64,000 nucleotides of DNA from Adiantum capillus-veneris (GCA_014529385.2 CM043952.1:62144119-62208118); one strand, 5' to 3'; positions 1 through 11,301 are shown, counted from the stretch's first letter. Made by a program: numbers and translations. Notes: generated from the letters alone by a model not told the origin.

Positions 1-399
1 CGGGGGTGAAAAGCGGGGATTGGCTCAGGTGGCCAGTCAAGGATGGATGGTCTCGATTAGTCAAGAAACTCTCCATTTCTCTCTTGTTAGGAGAAGCAAA
101 ATTAAAGACTCATTGTGCCAAGAGTCGAGAAGTCCCAAATATATGTGCCCTTGAAAGCTATGGGAAAAAAGGTATTTGGATTTTCTATCTTTTGGAAGGT
201 GAGAATTATGGAAGTATAAAATTCTTGTGTTAGTTCATGCATTTCCTGCAAGACATGGCTAGGAGACCTCTTCAATGGTTCGCACTCAAGTTACTTGGTG
301 ATGAGAGGCCATCCATTGGAAATCAACTTTTTCTTGACTTTGTTTTCTCAAGTGATTAGGGCCTAGCAACCTGTTAGGTATCCTCCAGTTGCCAAAAGG
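1..399. other. No recognisable gene; flank of a decayed retroelement
   Basis: I see no supported coding region here. The short plus-strand frame at 6-233 has no recognisable motif. The decayed minus-strand gypsy pol that starts at about 1203 loses detectable similarity near 400-420, so this may be unrecognisable pol downstream of the RT core. That is inference only. Confidence 0.4.
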
Positions 400-1203
400 T
401 TATGGTAAATGGGTGGGGACCTCACAACAAGGCATCACGGTGAACTCATAATGCCCAAACCTTGTGTTGAAAGCTATTTTAGGAATATCCTCATTTTTTA
501 TCCCAACTTGGTAATAGCCTGACCTGAGATCAATCTTGGTGAAATATTTAGCACCACCAAGATCATCTATGCAGGGCAAGGGGTACTTGTTCTTGATGGT
601 GCACTAATTAAGGCCTCAAAAATGTATGCAAATTTTGAACATCCCATCTTTCTTCTTTTGGAAGAGTACAACAACACCCCAGGGAGAGACACTAGGTCTG
701 ATGAAACCTTGTTCTAAAAGTTGAGTCAACTGGCTCTTCAACTCTATGGTTTAGAAGGTGACATCTTGTAGGGGCTCCTTGCTATTGGATGGGCACTAGG
801 AATGAGCTCACTCTTGTGCACTAGTTCCCTAGGTGGGGGAAGATTTGTCAACTCCTCTCAAATAATATCTTGATATTTATTTAGCCATTTGGTCTTTGAT
901 CCTTCTTCTGACTCGGTCTCCGATTTATTGAGCCTTATAGCATTAAGATAGTCCTTTGTTTAGCCCCTTCACTAAACGACTAGCCTTGACCACCTTCAGG
1001 GGAGCTTTTCCTGCTCTACCTTGTATAAGACTTTTTTGCTCTCTGATGCTTCCTTCATTGCAATGGATGTTTGCTTTATTTTTGCTTAGCCGAACCATCC
1101 CTAGGATTCCATCAGATCGGCCCATCTTTAGGATTCTAAAGCTTTGTTGGGTTGAGTGGCCTTCTAGTTGAAAGGATAGATCTACCGTATGTTCATCTAT
1201 CAA
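400..1203 (-). pseudogene. Ty3/gypsy pol fragment: protease end plus reverse transcriptase core
   Basis: The minus strand reads as a Ty3/gypsy polyprotein fragment. From 1203 to 943 is a protease C-terminal part, with phrases such as FRILKMGRSDGILGM and LSKNKANIHC that match the usual DAILGMDWLxxxxA context. From about 940 to 780 is the PR-RT linker, including PPPRELVHKSELIP. From about 780 to 420 is RT, with a proline-rich entry, [15 protein letters not shown], then [17 protein letters not shown] and [10 protein letters not shown]. The RT breaks off before the NAP and YxDD motifs. In-frame stops and at least one shift interrupt the reading, so it is a relic. The wording resembles the chromovirus-type RT (IDLRSGYHQ) rather than the Tat-type RT of E1 and E2. 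No LTR could be linked to it with confidence. Confidence 0.8.
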
Positions 1204-1229
1204 GATGGTGGATCCAGTTGCTAGAGAAA

Positions 1230-1450
1230 CCCATAGCTTATGGCCGATGGGTTGGTATGTTACTCAAACAACTAAAAACCAATTCATGATGGATAAAAAC
1301 ACACTCATGTACATAGAAAACTAGAACTACGATCCTAGGGACTATCTGCCTAGAGCAGGCTAGCCAATAGGAGCACAAGTCGCAACCAAATCCGAGGGCC
1401 CGTGCTATGAATATGAAGGTGACCATTGGACAAGGGGGTGTCCTTTTACA
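1230..1450 (+). pseudogene. Possible gag zinc-knuckle remnant
   Basis: The plus strand around 1399-1440 reads CYEYEGDHWTRGCPF. This looks like a CCHC knuckle (C-x2-C-x4-H-x4-C) whose second cysteine has become tyrosine, followed by the Pro common after such knuckles. The upstream residues have stops. It lies opposite in strand to the protease fragment next to it, so it would belong to another element. Support is one short motif only. Confidence 0.3.
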
Positions 1451-1520
1451 TGTCAATGCACTAAAATATTTGGATTTTGTGGGAATTGGTTGATTTGCCT
1501 AGGTAAATGGAAATCACAAA

Positions 1521-2000
1521 ATGTGGGTGTACAAGCTGAAAGAGAAAGAAGACAAAACTAGGAGGTACAAGTCTAGGCTTGTTGTAAAGGGATTTTGTCA
1601 AAAGAAATGTGTTGATTTTCATGAAATATTTTACCATGTTATCGAAATGAGTTTTATTAAAAAAGAGTTAAGCCTTGTGGCTTCCCAAGTCTTGGATCTT
1701 GAACAAAAGGATGTAGACACGACATTTCCTCATGGCGACTTGGAGGAGGAGATTTACATGCTTCAACCAAACAGGTATGAAGAAAAGGGTAAGGAGAAAT
1801 TGATGTGCATGTTGAGAAAGAGCTTGCATGGTTTAAAGTAAGTATCACGACAATGATGCTAAAATTTTATCAATGGATGCTAAATCATGGATTCAAACAA
1901 TGTAACTCAAATCACTATGTATACATGAAGAATTTTGGGGATGAAAAATATATCATCCTAATGTTGATGACATGCTAATTGCAACTACTAATATGCTCGA
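1521..2000 (+). pseudogene. Ty1/copia reverse transcriptase fragment
   Basis: The 5' half of a copia RT. It opens with MWVYKLKEKEDKTRRYKSRLV, continues to LVVKGFCQKKCVDF (usual form VAKGFxQxxGxDF), HGDLEEEIYMLQP and KSLHGLK. After a stop at 1839-1841, other frames continue through a decayed NHYVYMKN-like stretch to VDDMLIATTN, the copia catalytic VDDML motif, near 1955-1985. The fragment has substitutions at normally conserved positions (HEIFYHV for DEIFSPV, TTFPHGD for TAFLHGD) and several frame breaks. It joins almost directly to a copia-type LTR at about 2008, so the RNase H region is probably deleted. It is non-functional. Confidence 0.85.
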
Positions 2001-2007
2001 TACTAAT

Positions 2008-2260
2008 ATACTGAGTCAACGTCAATTAACATAAGTTGCTAAAGGCCCAAGCCTTATGGATGCACATCAAAGATGAACATGAAGAAGCAGCGAGGATTGG
2101 AGTAACAACACATTTTTTACATTTTCTCAAAATGGTCATGTATTGTAATTTCTTGATTTAAATCAAGTCATTGTAATATTTGTAACGTATAACGGGCTCA
2201 ATGAAAGTTCCAAGTTGTAAAGAATAGGTCCGTTAGTGTGCCTAGGTTGTAGATTTAGTA
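2008..2260 (+). repeat. Copia-type LTR fragment, inverted relative to 4555-4788
   Basis: This stretch matches the reverse complement of 4555-4788: the CTGAGTCAACGT start, the GGATGCACATCAAAGAT block, the AAATGGTCATGTATTGTAA block and the GGGCTCAATG block all recur in order. The partner begins with TGTTAACTGAG beside a polypurine tract, so this is LTR sequence. It directly follows the copia RT fragment and is probably the remnant of that element's 3' LTR. The ends are blurred. Confidence 0.65.
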
Positions 2261-2284
2261 ATTTGTGGAGCCCTAAAGGCCTTG

Positions 2285-2931
2285 GATGCTTGAACAATGC
2301 ATAATTTTATCATAGGTATATAAGGCAATGTGTACATGAAATTAGGGTGCCGCAGCCTCATTTATGGAGACCACTCTTTGGTGAGAGCTCATGAGTTGTG
2401 TGGCTATGGAGTCCTTGAGCTTTTCCTTTCTCATGTGACTTGATTAACACTAATCAATGCTTAATTCTCTTTCACTATGCCTCTCTCATACTTCTTATGA
2501 TTGTTAATGATGCTTTAATTAGCTAGATTGTAACTAATTAGTTATTTTTGCTCTAATCTTGTGTGATTTTCCTCTATTTTTTGTGTTTTCATGTAGGTTT
2601 GATTGGAGTGAGGATGCTCAATAGATCTATGTGTGTGCGCTTGTGATTAGTGTGTTGCATGATAGAATTAGTGATGTGTGCATCTTTGCATTTGTTAATG
2701 GGTGTGATTGGGTTGATTTGAGGTGAAGAGAAGTGGATGTGGAGATTGGCAGACATTGTGGCTTAGCTTCTTCATAGGCCAAGAAGCTCATCTCATAGAT
2801 TCACCATTCGTGTTGCCATGATTAGCTCACTAATCGTATGAGTGTTTCCATGCCTTAGTCTGGTAGCTCATCCCTCTCGATTGACAATTATTGTTGATCA
2901 CTGGAGCTATACTACAATGGTACCCCCAACA
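2285..2931 (+). repeat. Ty3/gypsy LTR (family G), plus orientation, decayed
   Basis: The segment ends in CCCCCAACA at 2931 and is followed at once by a PBS-like sequence. It holds a TATA-like ATATAAGG near 2320. It is a diverged copy of the LTR at 25227-31285 on the minus strand: the GGTATATAAGG block, the CACTCTTTGGTGAGAGCTC block, the AACACTAATCAATGC block and the region before the PBS are shared in the same order. The 5' end is uncertain. No coding sequence lies inside. Confidence 0.65.
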
Positions 2932-2950
2932 TTTGGCCCCATCACCGGGG
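2932..2950 (+). other. Primer-binding site, degraded
   Basis: The sequence after the LTR end reads TTTGGCCCCATCACCGGGG. The inverted relative at 25208-25226 reads TTTGGCGTCGTTGCCGGGG on its own strand, close to the tRNA-Asp-type TGGCGCCGTTGCCGGGGA PBS known from plant Athila-like elements. The present copy has lost several matches. Confidence 0.55.
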
Positions 2951-4500
2951 AGCAATGGCCTATGCTCGTGTAATTATGGTATAATCAAATTTTTTTTCTC
3001 ACTAATTTCACTTGTGTGTTTATGGTTTTGTGGATTTAGGATGTGTGCATATGGAATTGTGTTCAAATTTCCCTAATTTGATATAAAATCTTGTTAATTG
3101 TGTGTCTACACACTCTAATTTCACACTAACCCCTTGCTAATTTCATTGATTTTTGCTAATTTACACACTAATTTTCTATTAATTGCACTAACACTTTGTG
3201 CTTATGCTTTTATATTTTCCTAATTAGAGGCTTGGATTGCATTCTAGAAATGTCGGTTTGTGCTAATCACTTCATGATTTGTTGATTTTGGAATGCAAGA
3301 TTAGGGCTTTGGAGCATTGACAAAAGCGGCCTACACATTTTTTAATTGACGGTTGGAAGGTGCCATTGGATTCAAGATTTGTGCGGTATACTTAGCCGTT
3401 GTCAATTTGTGATTTGGAACTTCTAATTTTATGCATTTGCATGCCGTCGTAATGCCAAAATTTTCTTGGAATTGAATGTGAAAAATGATGGTTTCATGTG
3501 CTAACGTGCATTGTGAATTTGCCTAATTTCATGTTTGAATGGTCAATTGCAATTGTGTACTAAAATAAAGTGTGTGTGCACTCTAATTGAGTGTGTGTAC
3601 GCCTAATTTTAGGTGTGTGTGCACTGTTTTGCCCCTGTGTGTGCACCTAAAAATCAATGTGTGCATAATGATTTTGCAAATGTGATGTTTTATTTGTGAT
3701 GTGGTCATGCCCAATCAGTGATTTGTGGATTCAATTTTGCAAATTTGACATGATTAACCCATGTGTGTGCGCGCTGATAAATTGGTAAAAATTGCATATA
3801 ATTAGTGTGTGCGCGCCTAAAAAGTGCTCAATGTGCATGATTAATTTGATATTTGATTGAAAAATTGATGTGTATAATGGTTAATTTATGCATTTTTGAG
3901 TTCAAAACAAGGATTAACACTCTTGGATTGCATCAATTTTGGACCTAGTTTTGCTAGTTTAATTACCTAGTTTTGGATTTTATTGGTGAAACTAATTGAA
4001 AATTGAATCAATGTTATTATTCAGTTTTGATTTTTTTTCACTAATCCCCTATGTGTGGAGAATTTTCAAAAATTTCTTGGATATTTTTTGGATAATTTTT
4101 GTGAATGTTTTGGCAAATTTTTGCTAGTTTTTGCAATAATTTCCAATTAATTCCATAAAAATATGATATCTTGTGATCTTGAAGAGTTGTTTTGTGTGAG
4201 TATTTAAGGATTATTTTGAGCACTTTTGTGCCCTCATTTGTTGAGTTTTGTGCGTTTCATTGTTTTTGGAGGTCGGGTTGTTGATTTTGTTGTGATTGGC
4301 GTTTTTTTTAAAAAACTACTATCTTTGATGTGCTTGTGCATGTCCAAAGTGTCCAATTGTGATTTTCACTGATGTTTTGAGATTTATAGAAATTTTTGAA
4401 AACTTTTTGGATTTTCTACAAAATTTTCGGGCTTTCGGGTGATTGTTAGCGTTTTCGGCTAATTTTGGGGGTAAATTTGGCATTTTCATACATTTGAAAA
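2951..4500 (+). other. AT-rich untranslated leader of gypsy family G
   Basis: No coding frame is visible. The stretch is rich in AATTT and contains many drifting copies of a TGTGTGC(G/A)C motif (mainly 3570-3840), often spaced by CTAATTT. The same composition and motifs occur inverted at 24360-24660 in the related leader. This is the expected place for a 5' leader between PBS and gag, but no gag follows here. Confidence 0.5.
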
Positions 4501-4554
4501 TTAAAAATAAAAAACACTTTTCTTTGACATGAGCATCAATAAATTTTGCAGAAT

Positions 4555-4788
4555 TTGCTACATAGGCACTCTAACTTACTTGTTCTTTACATCTTGGAAC
4601 TCCCATTGAGCCCGTAACACATTAAAATATTACAATGGCTTGAAATAAATCGAGAATTTACAATACATGACCATTTTGGAAAAATGTGTAACTCCAATCC
4701 AACTGCTTCTTCATGTTGATCTTTGATGTGCATCCATATGTCTTCGGTCTTTCGTAGGTCTTGTTAACTAACGTTGACTCAGTTAACA
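4555..4788 (-). repeat. Copia-type 3' LTR start, minus orientation
   Basis: On the minus strand the LTR begins TGTTAACTGAG at 4788, directly after a purine run (complement of TCCCCCCCTTCC at 4789-4800). That is the normal polypurine tract to LTR junction. It is homologous to 2008-2260 in the opposite orientation. The 3' limit near 4555 is where similarity fades. Confidence 0.65.
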
Positions 4789-4800
4789 TCCCCCCCTTCC
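4789..4800 (-). other. Polypurine tract of the minus-strand copia relic
   Basis: A minus-strand GGAAGGGGGGGA directly precedes the LTR start TGTTAAC. This is the classic plus-strand priming site layout of an LTR retrotransposon. Confidence 0.65.
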
Positions 4801-5886
4801 GATTTTAGTGCCCGTCCTCGGGCACTATTGAAAAGTGTCTGTGGAGGCACGGGAAGGTTTTTGATTGGTTGTTGATGGGCTGATTGTCTTCATTTGTCAT
4901 TGAAATTGTTGATGAGGTTCAATTTGTTGCAGCATCTTCATTGGTCCGAATATGTTTGATGTGAGAGATGATGTTGCATTTGTCCATTGTAATAGCATAA
5001 TGATGACGCTACTGTTTATTTATGAAAAGTATGTACAAGGGAAGTAGAATGATGAGGTTCTAAATTAGGGTCTAATACCTGTATGGCCAAAGGGAAAAAA
5101 CCCAGTGGGAAAAAAGTACCTTTGGGATACGCACATTATTAGAGTACTTATTAGCATTGAAATATTAATAAAGTATTCAAGGAATTATTTGTTGATAGAT
5201 ATGGAATTAAAAAAGGCAGCAAATATGATGGGGTAGCATGATGGAACATTGGTTTGTCTGTTGTAGTCTACTCAAGGTGCATAAGTGGAAGCAAAAAAGA
5301 GTGTTTAATGCATATGTCCAATGGTGGAACATTCTATTTATTCATACACACACATGCATGGAAAACAATATGCTGTGCAAGAAAGATTTTGAGGGGTTCT
5401 TCAGAAATATGGTGTATCTATAAAAGCATGTGACATGGCTTTGCAAGCTGGCACCCCTTTAAGAATGGTTTTTGTTGTCGAGGATATGTGCTCTCATCTT
5501 ACTGTGCACTGTGTGTGAGTGTTGGACTCTACGACACTCCACCAATTATAAATTAATAGACTTCGAGTCTTATGCTCATCTCATCCAACATGAGCAACAC
5601 AACTTAGATATGCTCAACTCTTCCAGCTTGAGCATAAGCCTAATAACTACGACTCTTAGCATAGAGTTTAATATGACTTGAAGCTTTGGGACTAATGCTT
5701 TGCTCATTTTATGGCTCAGCAGCCCGATTCTGACTATGCCAAAGAGTGTTTTTTGCACCCTAGCGACTTGACTTTTTACATTCTTAAGCTTAGTACAAAT
5801 ATTTCTTCTGGTAAAAGTAAGCTTGAATCCTCAAACACAGGATTAGTGAAGGACCAAGTTGGCATTGAAGGTTTCTTTTGCCATAC
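4801..5886. other. Unassigned intergenic or relic sequence
   Basis: I see no supported gene. Short frames (5238-5423, 5472-5681, 5711-6043) have no motif. The stretch up to about 5050 may be the pre-PPT end of the minus-strand copia element, which is inference from position only. Confidence 0.4.
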
Positions 5887-8842
5887 CTATTTTATCATCT
5901 TTGAATCTGCATTCATGTTGGTTGGGTTGTCCTTCTTTGACTGTGAAGACTCCATTATCTGTTTGATTCTCCAATTGGGCCTGTTGATAGGAGTCTTTGA
6001 TGTTGTTGTAGGACTTTGTTCACTATCGGCATTTGGCTTTTGACTAGGAGCATTGGAAAACTTAGGAATCCAAATCTCTTGAGGACCTTTGTAACTCCTT
6101 TGTTGACTTTTCTTAGCTCTAGGTCTTGTTGAGATCTTGACATCTTCATGCAGATCTAGTGTAGTTGCAGTTGGCTTATGGTTGACTGGTAGCCAAATCT
6201 TTGTATACCTTGTGTAAAATCCTTGTCTAAGAGGAAGATCCTTTGAGATCCATCTCTGTTCTGTATCCTCTTGTGAGTTGTGGTAGACTTTAGCATCTTT
6301 CGATGTTGTTATGTTGTATACCTGTTGCTTTGGTATCTTAGGATATTGTCGAGGTTGATACCTTGTGGTCCTTCTTTCTTGGGAGGGACTTGAAGTTACT
6401 TCATATGCCCTAACCTGCGGTTTTGGCACCCATAACTGTCTATTACCTTTGTAGTACTCCTCTTCCTTTAAGCTCCATGGTGATGATATCCATCCCATGT
6501 GTTTGTCTTTTAGTGTTTATTTCTTGTCTTTAATCCAAACCAAATCATTGACTTTGACTAAATTTCTCAGAACAAACACTTGCTTGACATTCCTTTTCTT
6601 TCTTGAGTACTTTGGCTGAAATATCTTTGATTTTTTGGGTGTCTCCTTAAAGGTTTCAATTGGATCAGCAATTGACTTGAAGTTTTGAAATCCTGACTTG
6701 CTTGAAGAAGCTAATCCATGAGGGGTCTTTGATGTAGAGGCATATGATGTCACACCTTCTTTGCTAGTCAGTGGAAATTCCATTTTGGCTAAGATTTGTC
6801 TTTGATTCTTGTGACTCTTGCAACTTTGATTCCAGCATTAATGGTACATGTAACTGTTGTTGGCTACCTCTTGAAGAAGAGAGTATTAGCATTGTATCTT
6901 CTTTGTAGGCCTTGTGTTGATCTAACCATTGTGATGTCCAAGGATGACATTTGCATGCATATCTTTTGAAGGCTTCCCCTGAAACTTCACCTGCTCTTTA
7001 TGATTTTGGATGCTAAGGGTAGCAACCATTTCTTCTTGACTTGTAGCCTTACCCATGATTTTTCTATTATCTGGCTTGCTCTGAATATTGTCTACAACCA
7101 TATTGCACTTTGCTTCTTTATCCAATAGAGCATTGCATCTAACACTTGCTCCATTTACACTACTGAGGACTATAGCTATTCTCCTTGTTGGTTCTATTGA
7201 AGATTTATGTCCTGCTTTTGTCATGGTCTCATCTTGATCTAATTGTGCCTCTATGGAGGGTAGCTTAAGACTCTATTTTCCAATCTGACTTTCATTAGTT
7301 GATTTAGCTGGAAATGTGTGATTGATCTTTGGACTTCCTATTGCTTCCTGACTTTTTGCAACCCCGTTCTTCTTAACTTCTAGCTTTGGTGGCATTCTTT
7401 GCTTAATAGCTATCGTGGTTGCTCTTTGCTCTATTGGATCTGCACTTGCTATTGCCCTATTTTCTCTAAGCTCTTTTGAAGTTCTGTTCAATGGAGATGA
7501 ATCATCTTCAATAAGATCTGCTTTGATATCAGTCTCCATTTGAACTGTGCTTGAGGTGTTGTCATCCGCGGGTGACCAGTCTTGGTCTTCATTCTTGGTT
7601 GTCTCTGAAGATTGTATCTTCATTGAACTCTATATCTCTAGGACCTTTTGGGCCAATGGAATTCCCATTATGATGGCGTATGGCATATCCTTTGCTGTGA
7701 TCACATGGAATTGAGCTATAATGATACGTGAACTTACTTCAATGGTGGTGGAGATGATTCCCCAACATTCTGCTCGTTTGTCTCCTAATATGCTCACAAA
7801 TTCGGGAGCATCTTCCAGCTATGGTTGGCCACATCTTTTCCAAGTGTGAAAAGACATGAGGTTCTTTCTAGCTGAAAATCTAGCTTTACTTCACTTGACA
7901 ACTTTTCTTCGTTTTCACCAGCAATGTTGCACTTGATTCTCTCAAGATTTGTGTCTGAATTGACTGCTTTTTTTGTGGCAGTGTCTTTTGGTTGAGCTTT
8001 AGCTTCAACTTCTTTGCTTTGATCACTTGCTTCAATCGATGTTGACTCCATTGACTCAAATATTGCACTTTTTTGCAATTGTTGAGCATTGTCCACCTAC
8101 ATTCGAGTAACCTTTGATCTTAGAAGATCCATTGTACTGTCTGGAAGAATCTGTCCCTTTGGAGGAGATTTTGGTGGTGACTTTTGTATAGCTTTTTGGA
8201 CTTTAGCCCCATTGACTTTGACTTTTTTTCACTTGTTCTGGCAGCTTGAGACTTTGCATCATCTTCAGATAGTCTTTGACTTTAGTCGGGCCATTCATAG
8301 GGGTTTGTACAAGATGATGATCTTGCTGATATTCATCACCATGTGCATCTTGATATGCATATGTGAGCTTGGTCACATGTAACTGTTTGAACACTATTGG
8401 ATTTGTCGGCTTTTGGCTCTGACTTTTGGAGATCAACTGAAACTTTTGTCCTTGATGATCTTCATAGAGGCATTTGTCTGCTGATTCTGATGGATATGGG
8501 TCAATTGGAAACTTCCAACAACCGTATGATCTTTCAATGGTTTCTACCTTGAAGGAGTTTGTTGGTTAGATACCCTAGGGCTTCTAACTGGTGTAGCATT
8601 TCCTGGTACATAAGCTGAGCTTGATGGATTTGCAGCTCCCCCCTTCCTAGGCTGATCACTATAGTGTGGTCCATTATGAAAATTCAAAATTGTTTGAATT
8701 TGATTTAGTCTCACCTTCTGGGACTGCGAAGACACACTTTGGGTGGCATTGTTGATGTTTGGCATTTGTAAACCTTCTACATAGTTTCCTATGTATCTTC
8801 GTGAAACATGACAAATTACTCCCCAAGTTAAGTTGTAGATAG
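5887..8842 (-). pseudogene. Unclassified retroelement-like polyprotein, 3' part (protease-like and W-P-K repeat region)
   Basis: This is the left half of a minus-strand frame split by E1. Directly inside the E1 junction (8842 to about 8540) the reading continues the second module described at 20236. Next come polar linker segments (8436-8203, 8096-7794). From 7623 down to 5887 one single frame persists, with stops only near 7273, 6922 and 6517. Within it, 7224-6922 resembles a decayed retroviral-type protease: CNALLDKEAKCNMVV sits where ALLDTGA is expected and ANVILGHHNG where DVILGxDW is expected. Downstream (6783-5887) are repeated tryptophan motifs (VFVLRN, DLVWIKDK, RQLWVPKP, TKIWLPVN, QEIWIPKF). 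No RT, RNase H or integrase is visible, so the family is unknown. It could be a non-autonomous retrotransposon gag or an old pararetrovirus-like ORF. Confidence 0.5.
8839..8842. repeat. Target-site duplication of E1, left copy (ATAG)
   Basis: ATAG precedes the LTR start TGAGAGCC at 8843 and recurs at 20236-20239 directly after the LTR end CCTCA. Five-base versions do not match (GATAG versus ATAGC). Confidence 0.75.
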
Positions 8843-8843
8843 T

Positions 8844-8864
8844 GAGAGCCGTTTTTCGGCTCTC
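8844..8864 (+). other. Hairpin at the 5' end of the E1 LTR
   Basis: GAGAGCCG, then TTTTT, then CGGCTCTC: a perfect 8-bp stem with a 5-nt loop, one base inside the LTR terminus. It is repeated at 17483-17503, next to the polypurine tract. Confidence 0.85.
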
Positions 8865-10550
8865 TGTGATTGCCATAGTGAGTTATCCCCCCCTATCAAA
8901 TCACTCAAACACTGTGGTTACCCTCACCCTTTCACTGTATATAGGCGTGCGTGAGTCACGGGACTTTTCCCATATATTCTTAAAAAACCCTCAATTAGCT
9001 AGTCATTGGGCTAGTTGAGCCAAAAAATATAAAAAATATAAAAAATATAAGTATATTATGGCCCATGCGTATGTAAATATTTCTTTGTATATAGGGCCTA
9101 AATAAAAGATTTTTTCATAATTATTTTGGTATTTATTTAAATATTTCTACCTAGGTTGTGTTATTTATGCTCTGTACATTGCCTCACCATTACCACAATT
9201 TTTCTTACCATTTTTCATATTCTTTATTCCATATAGAAATATTTTCATGTAAGCCTCTCTTATATTTGGTGTAACTCCACCCCAACAAAAATCCAAAAAA
9301 AATAGTTTTATTTATGTGTATATTTTTTCACTGTTGTGATTTTTCCCTTCCTACATCTATTTTGTTTTTTTTTCTAAAAAATTAGAATACCAAAAATATT
9401 TATCTTTTTATGGTAGCCTCACAATGAGAGAGATTTCTTTTGACCCCTTTATATTTTTTCCACTTATATTATTTATATTTGACATGTACATATTTTTTAG
9501 ACCCCTCAATATTTGATTTTCTTAGTTGTACTATTCACTTATATCATAATCTCAACAATATCTTCAATTATAGACCTACCAAACAAGGTCAAGGGTAGGT
9601 GGCATGCATACATGCACTATGGAGGGCTCACTCTTGGAGGTATTCAAAAGAATCATCCAAAGAAGGACCCCACAAGGACCTTGTGCAGTGGAAAAAAACA
9701 GTTTGTTTTGCTGAATTTTTAAAGTTCACTTGCTCTCCGAATTTGAAAAGGTGATACAAACAAAAGTTGTAGCTTGTGGGCTGAACTTTTGCCTCAAATA
9801 TTTTCATATTGTTTTGAGCTACGAGCTGTGAGCTATGATTTTATTAGTGGACCCCAGTTTTCCCATGCTATGCAGCCACACTCTCTCTTCCACTTTATCA
9901 TTTTCCTCTTTCACACACACTTCTCCACTCATCATCCCCACCACTCTCACCCCTCCTCTCTGCACCCTACTCACCTTCTCCTCAACCTTGAAGAATAAGA
10001 GAAACCATGGTGAACTCATACCTCCCACACACAACTCCATTCCAAAATTGACCACCTACTCTCATTTTTCCTCCTCCAAATTACCCATATCTATCAAAAA
10101 AACCACAAAATTCAGCCTCTTCTCTTAAAAGACAGCATCATGGTGGTTGATTACTCAGCTTCAATTACCTTGTCTCTCAAGGAAGGTCAAGAGTGGAGAA
10201 AAAATGTACCGTCAAAGCTAGTGGACCGTCAACAAGCGTCAAAATCGGCCCTACTCAAGACACTTGGAGCATCAACCTTGTAAGAAATCCACCTTTTCTT
10301 ACCTCTTAAGAGTTTTTCTTCCTTATTTGTATCCTACATGGATACTCCCATTGTAAATATCCAATTCCATTTGTAAATTAATACTAACTCTACTAACACT
10401 AACCCACTATGAAAAGTCCTATCACCTCCATTTCTCTCCTCTCTCTTTCCCCACCTTATTCTTGATAATTCCAAGCAAAAGGAATTAGATAAATTGCTGA
10501 AAATCTAACCCAACCATGGTTAGAGGAGTAACCCTAGCCTTCAAAATTGC

Positions 10551-10558
10551 TATAAAAG
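10551..10558 (+). promoter_or_regulatory. TATA box of E1 5' LTR
   Basis: TATAAAAG in a unique context, conserved at 19190-19197 in the 3' LTR. A comparable TATAAATA lies at 46006 in the diverged solo LTR. The distance to the LTR end (about 1 kb) implies a long R-U5 segment containing the CT microsatellite. Confidence 0.65.
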
Positions 10559-11222
10559 GAGGGTGTAGCTAGCACAAAAGGGGGGAGCCATAAGCAAGAG
10601 CACTATGCTATAGCTTGAGAAGCCAAGCTCAACCTCTCTAGAAGGAGCTCTTGAGTGGAAGCTCATTGTCTTATGCATGTGCATGTGTTGTAATAGGGGA
10701 TTAGCAAGGGAACTCTATGCCATTTGTAAGAGAGAGAGTGTTCATTCAATTGAGAGTAGGAAATCTATCATTTCTCCTACTAGTGTGAGCCCAACATTTG
10801 TTGAATCAAGGAGGGTGGATTTGGACTAAGCTTGGATACTTTGTCTCCCTTCCAACGTGAAGTAATGGACAACAATGATGCGTAAGTGTCTCGGTGTTTT
10901 TTGTTAAGTTCTTGATAGCTTGTCTCTGGTGTTGTCATCAATCTAGCCATAAATCCCACATACTGTAAGAGGGCGACAGGGTGGAGAGGACTCCCCTGGC
11001 CTTAAGACAGTGATTGGGGTGGCTTTTCTTGTGATGTGTTGTGGTGAAATTTACGCAAGCTATGTTGAACAAATACTAATCTCACTTTGATTTGTCATGA
11101 CAGATTTGTAAGAAGGCATTAGTGCAACAAGCACCCCCTTCCCCCTTCTCTCTCTTTCTTACATATATATATTTATGTTTGCTTGATCATTAACGATACA
11201 CTTCAAAGCAGCCCGAGCACCA

Positions 11223-11226
<4 letters not shown>

Positions 11227-11298
<72 letters not shown>
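11227..11298 (+). repeat. CT microsatellite in E1 5' LTR (36 units)
   Basis: An uninterrupted TC run of 72 bp, downstream of the TATA box and so probably transcribed. The counterpart in the 3' LTR has 53 units. Confidence 0.95.

Positions 11299-11301
<3 letters not shown>

Noticed and set aside
1238-1456. Minus-strand 72-codon frame
   Set aside because: The opposite strand carries the zinc-knuckle-like remnant; the minus frame has no motif.
9835-10128. Open frames inside the E1 LTRs (also 18474-18767 and the minus-strand 9819-10055)
   Set aside because: They occur in both LTRs because the LTRs are copies. They have no motif, and the diverged solo LTR at 45090 does not keep the frame.
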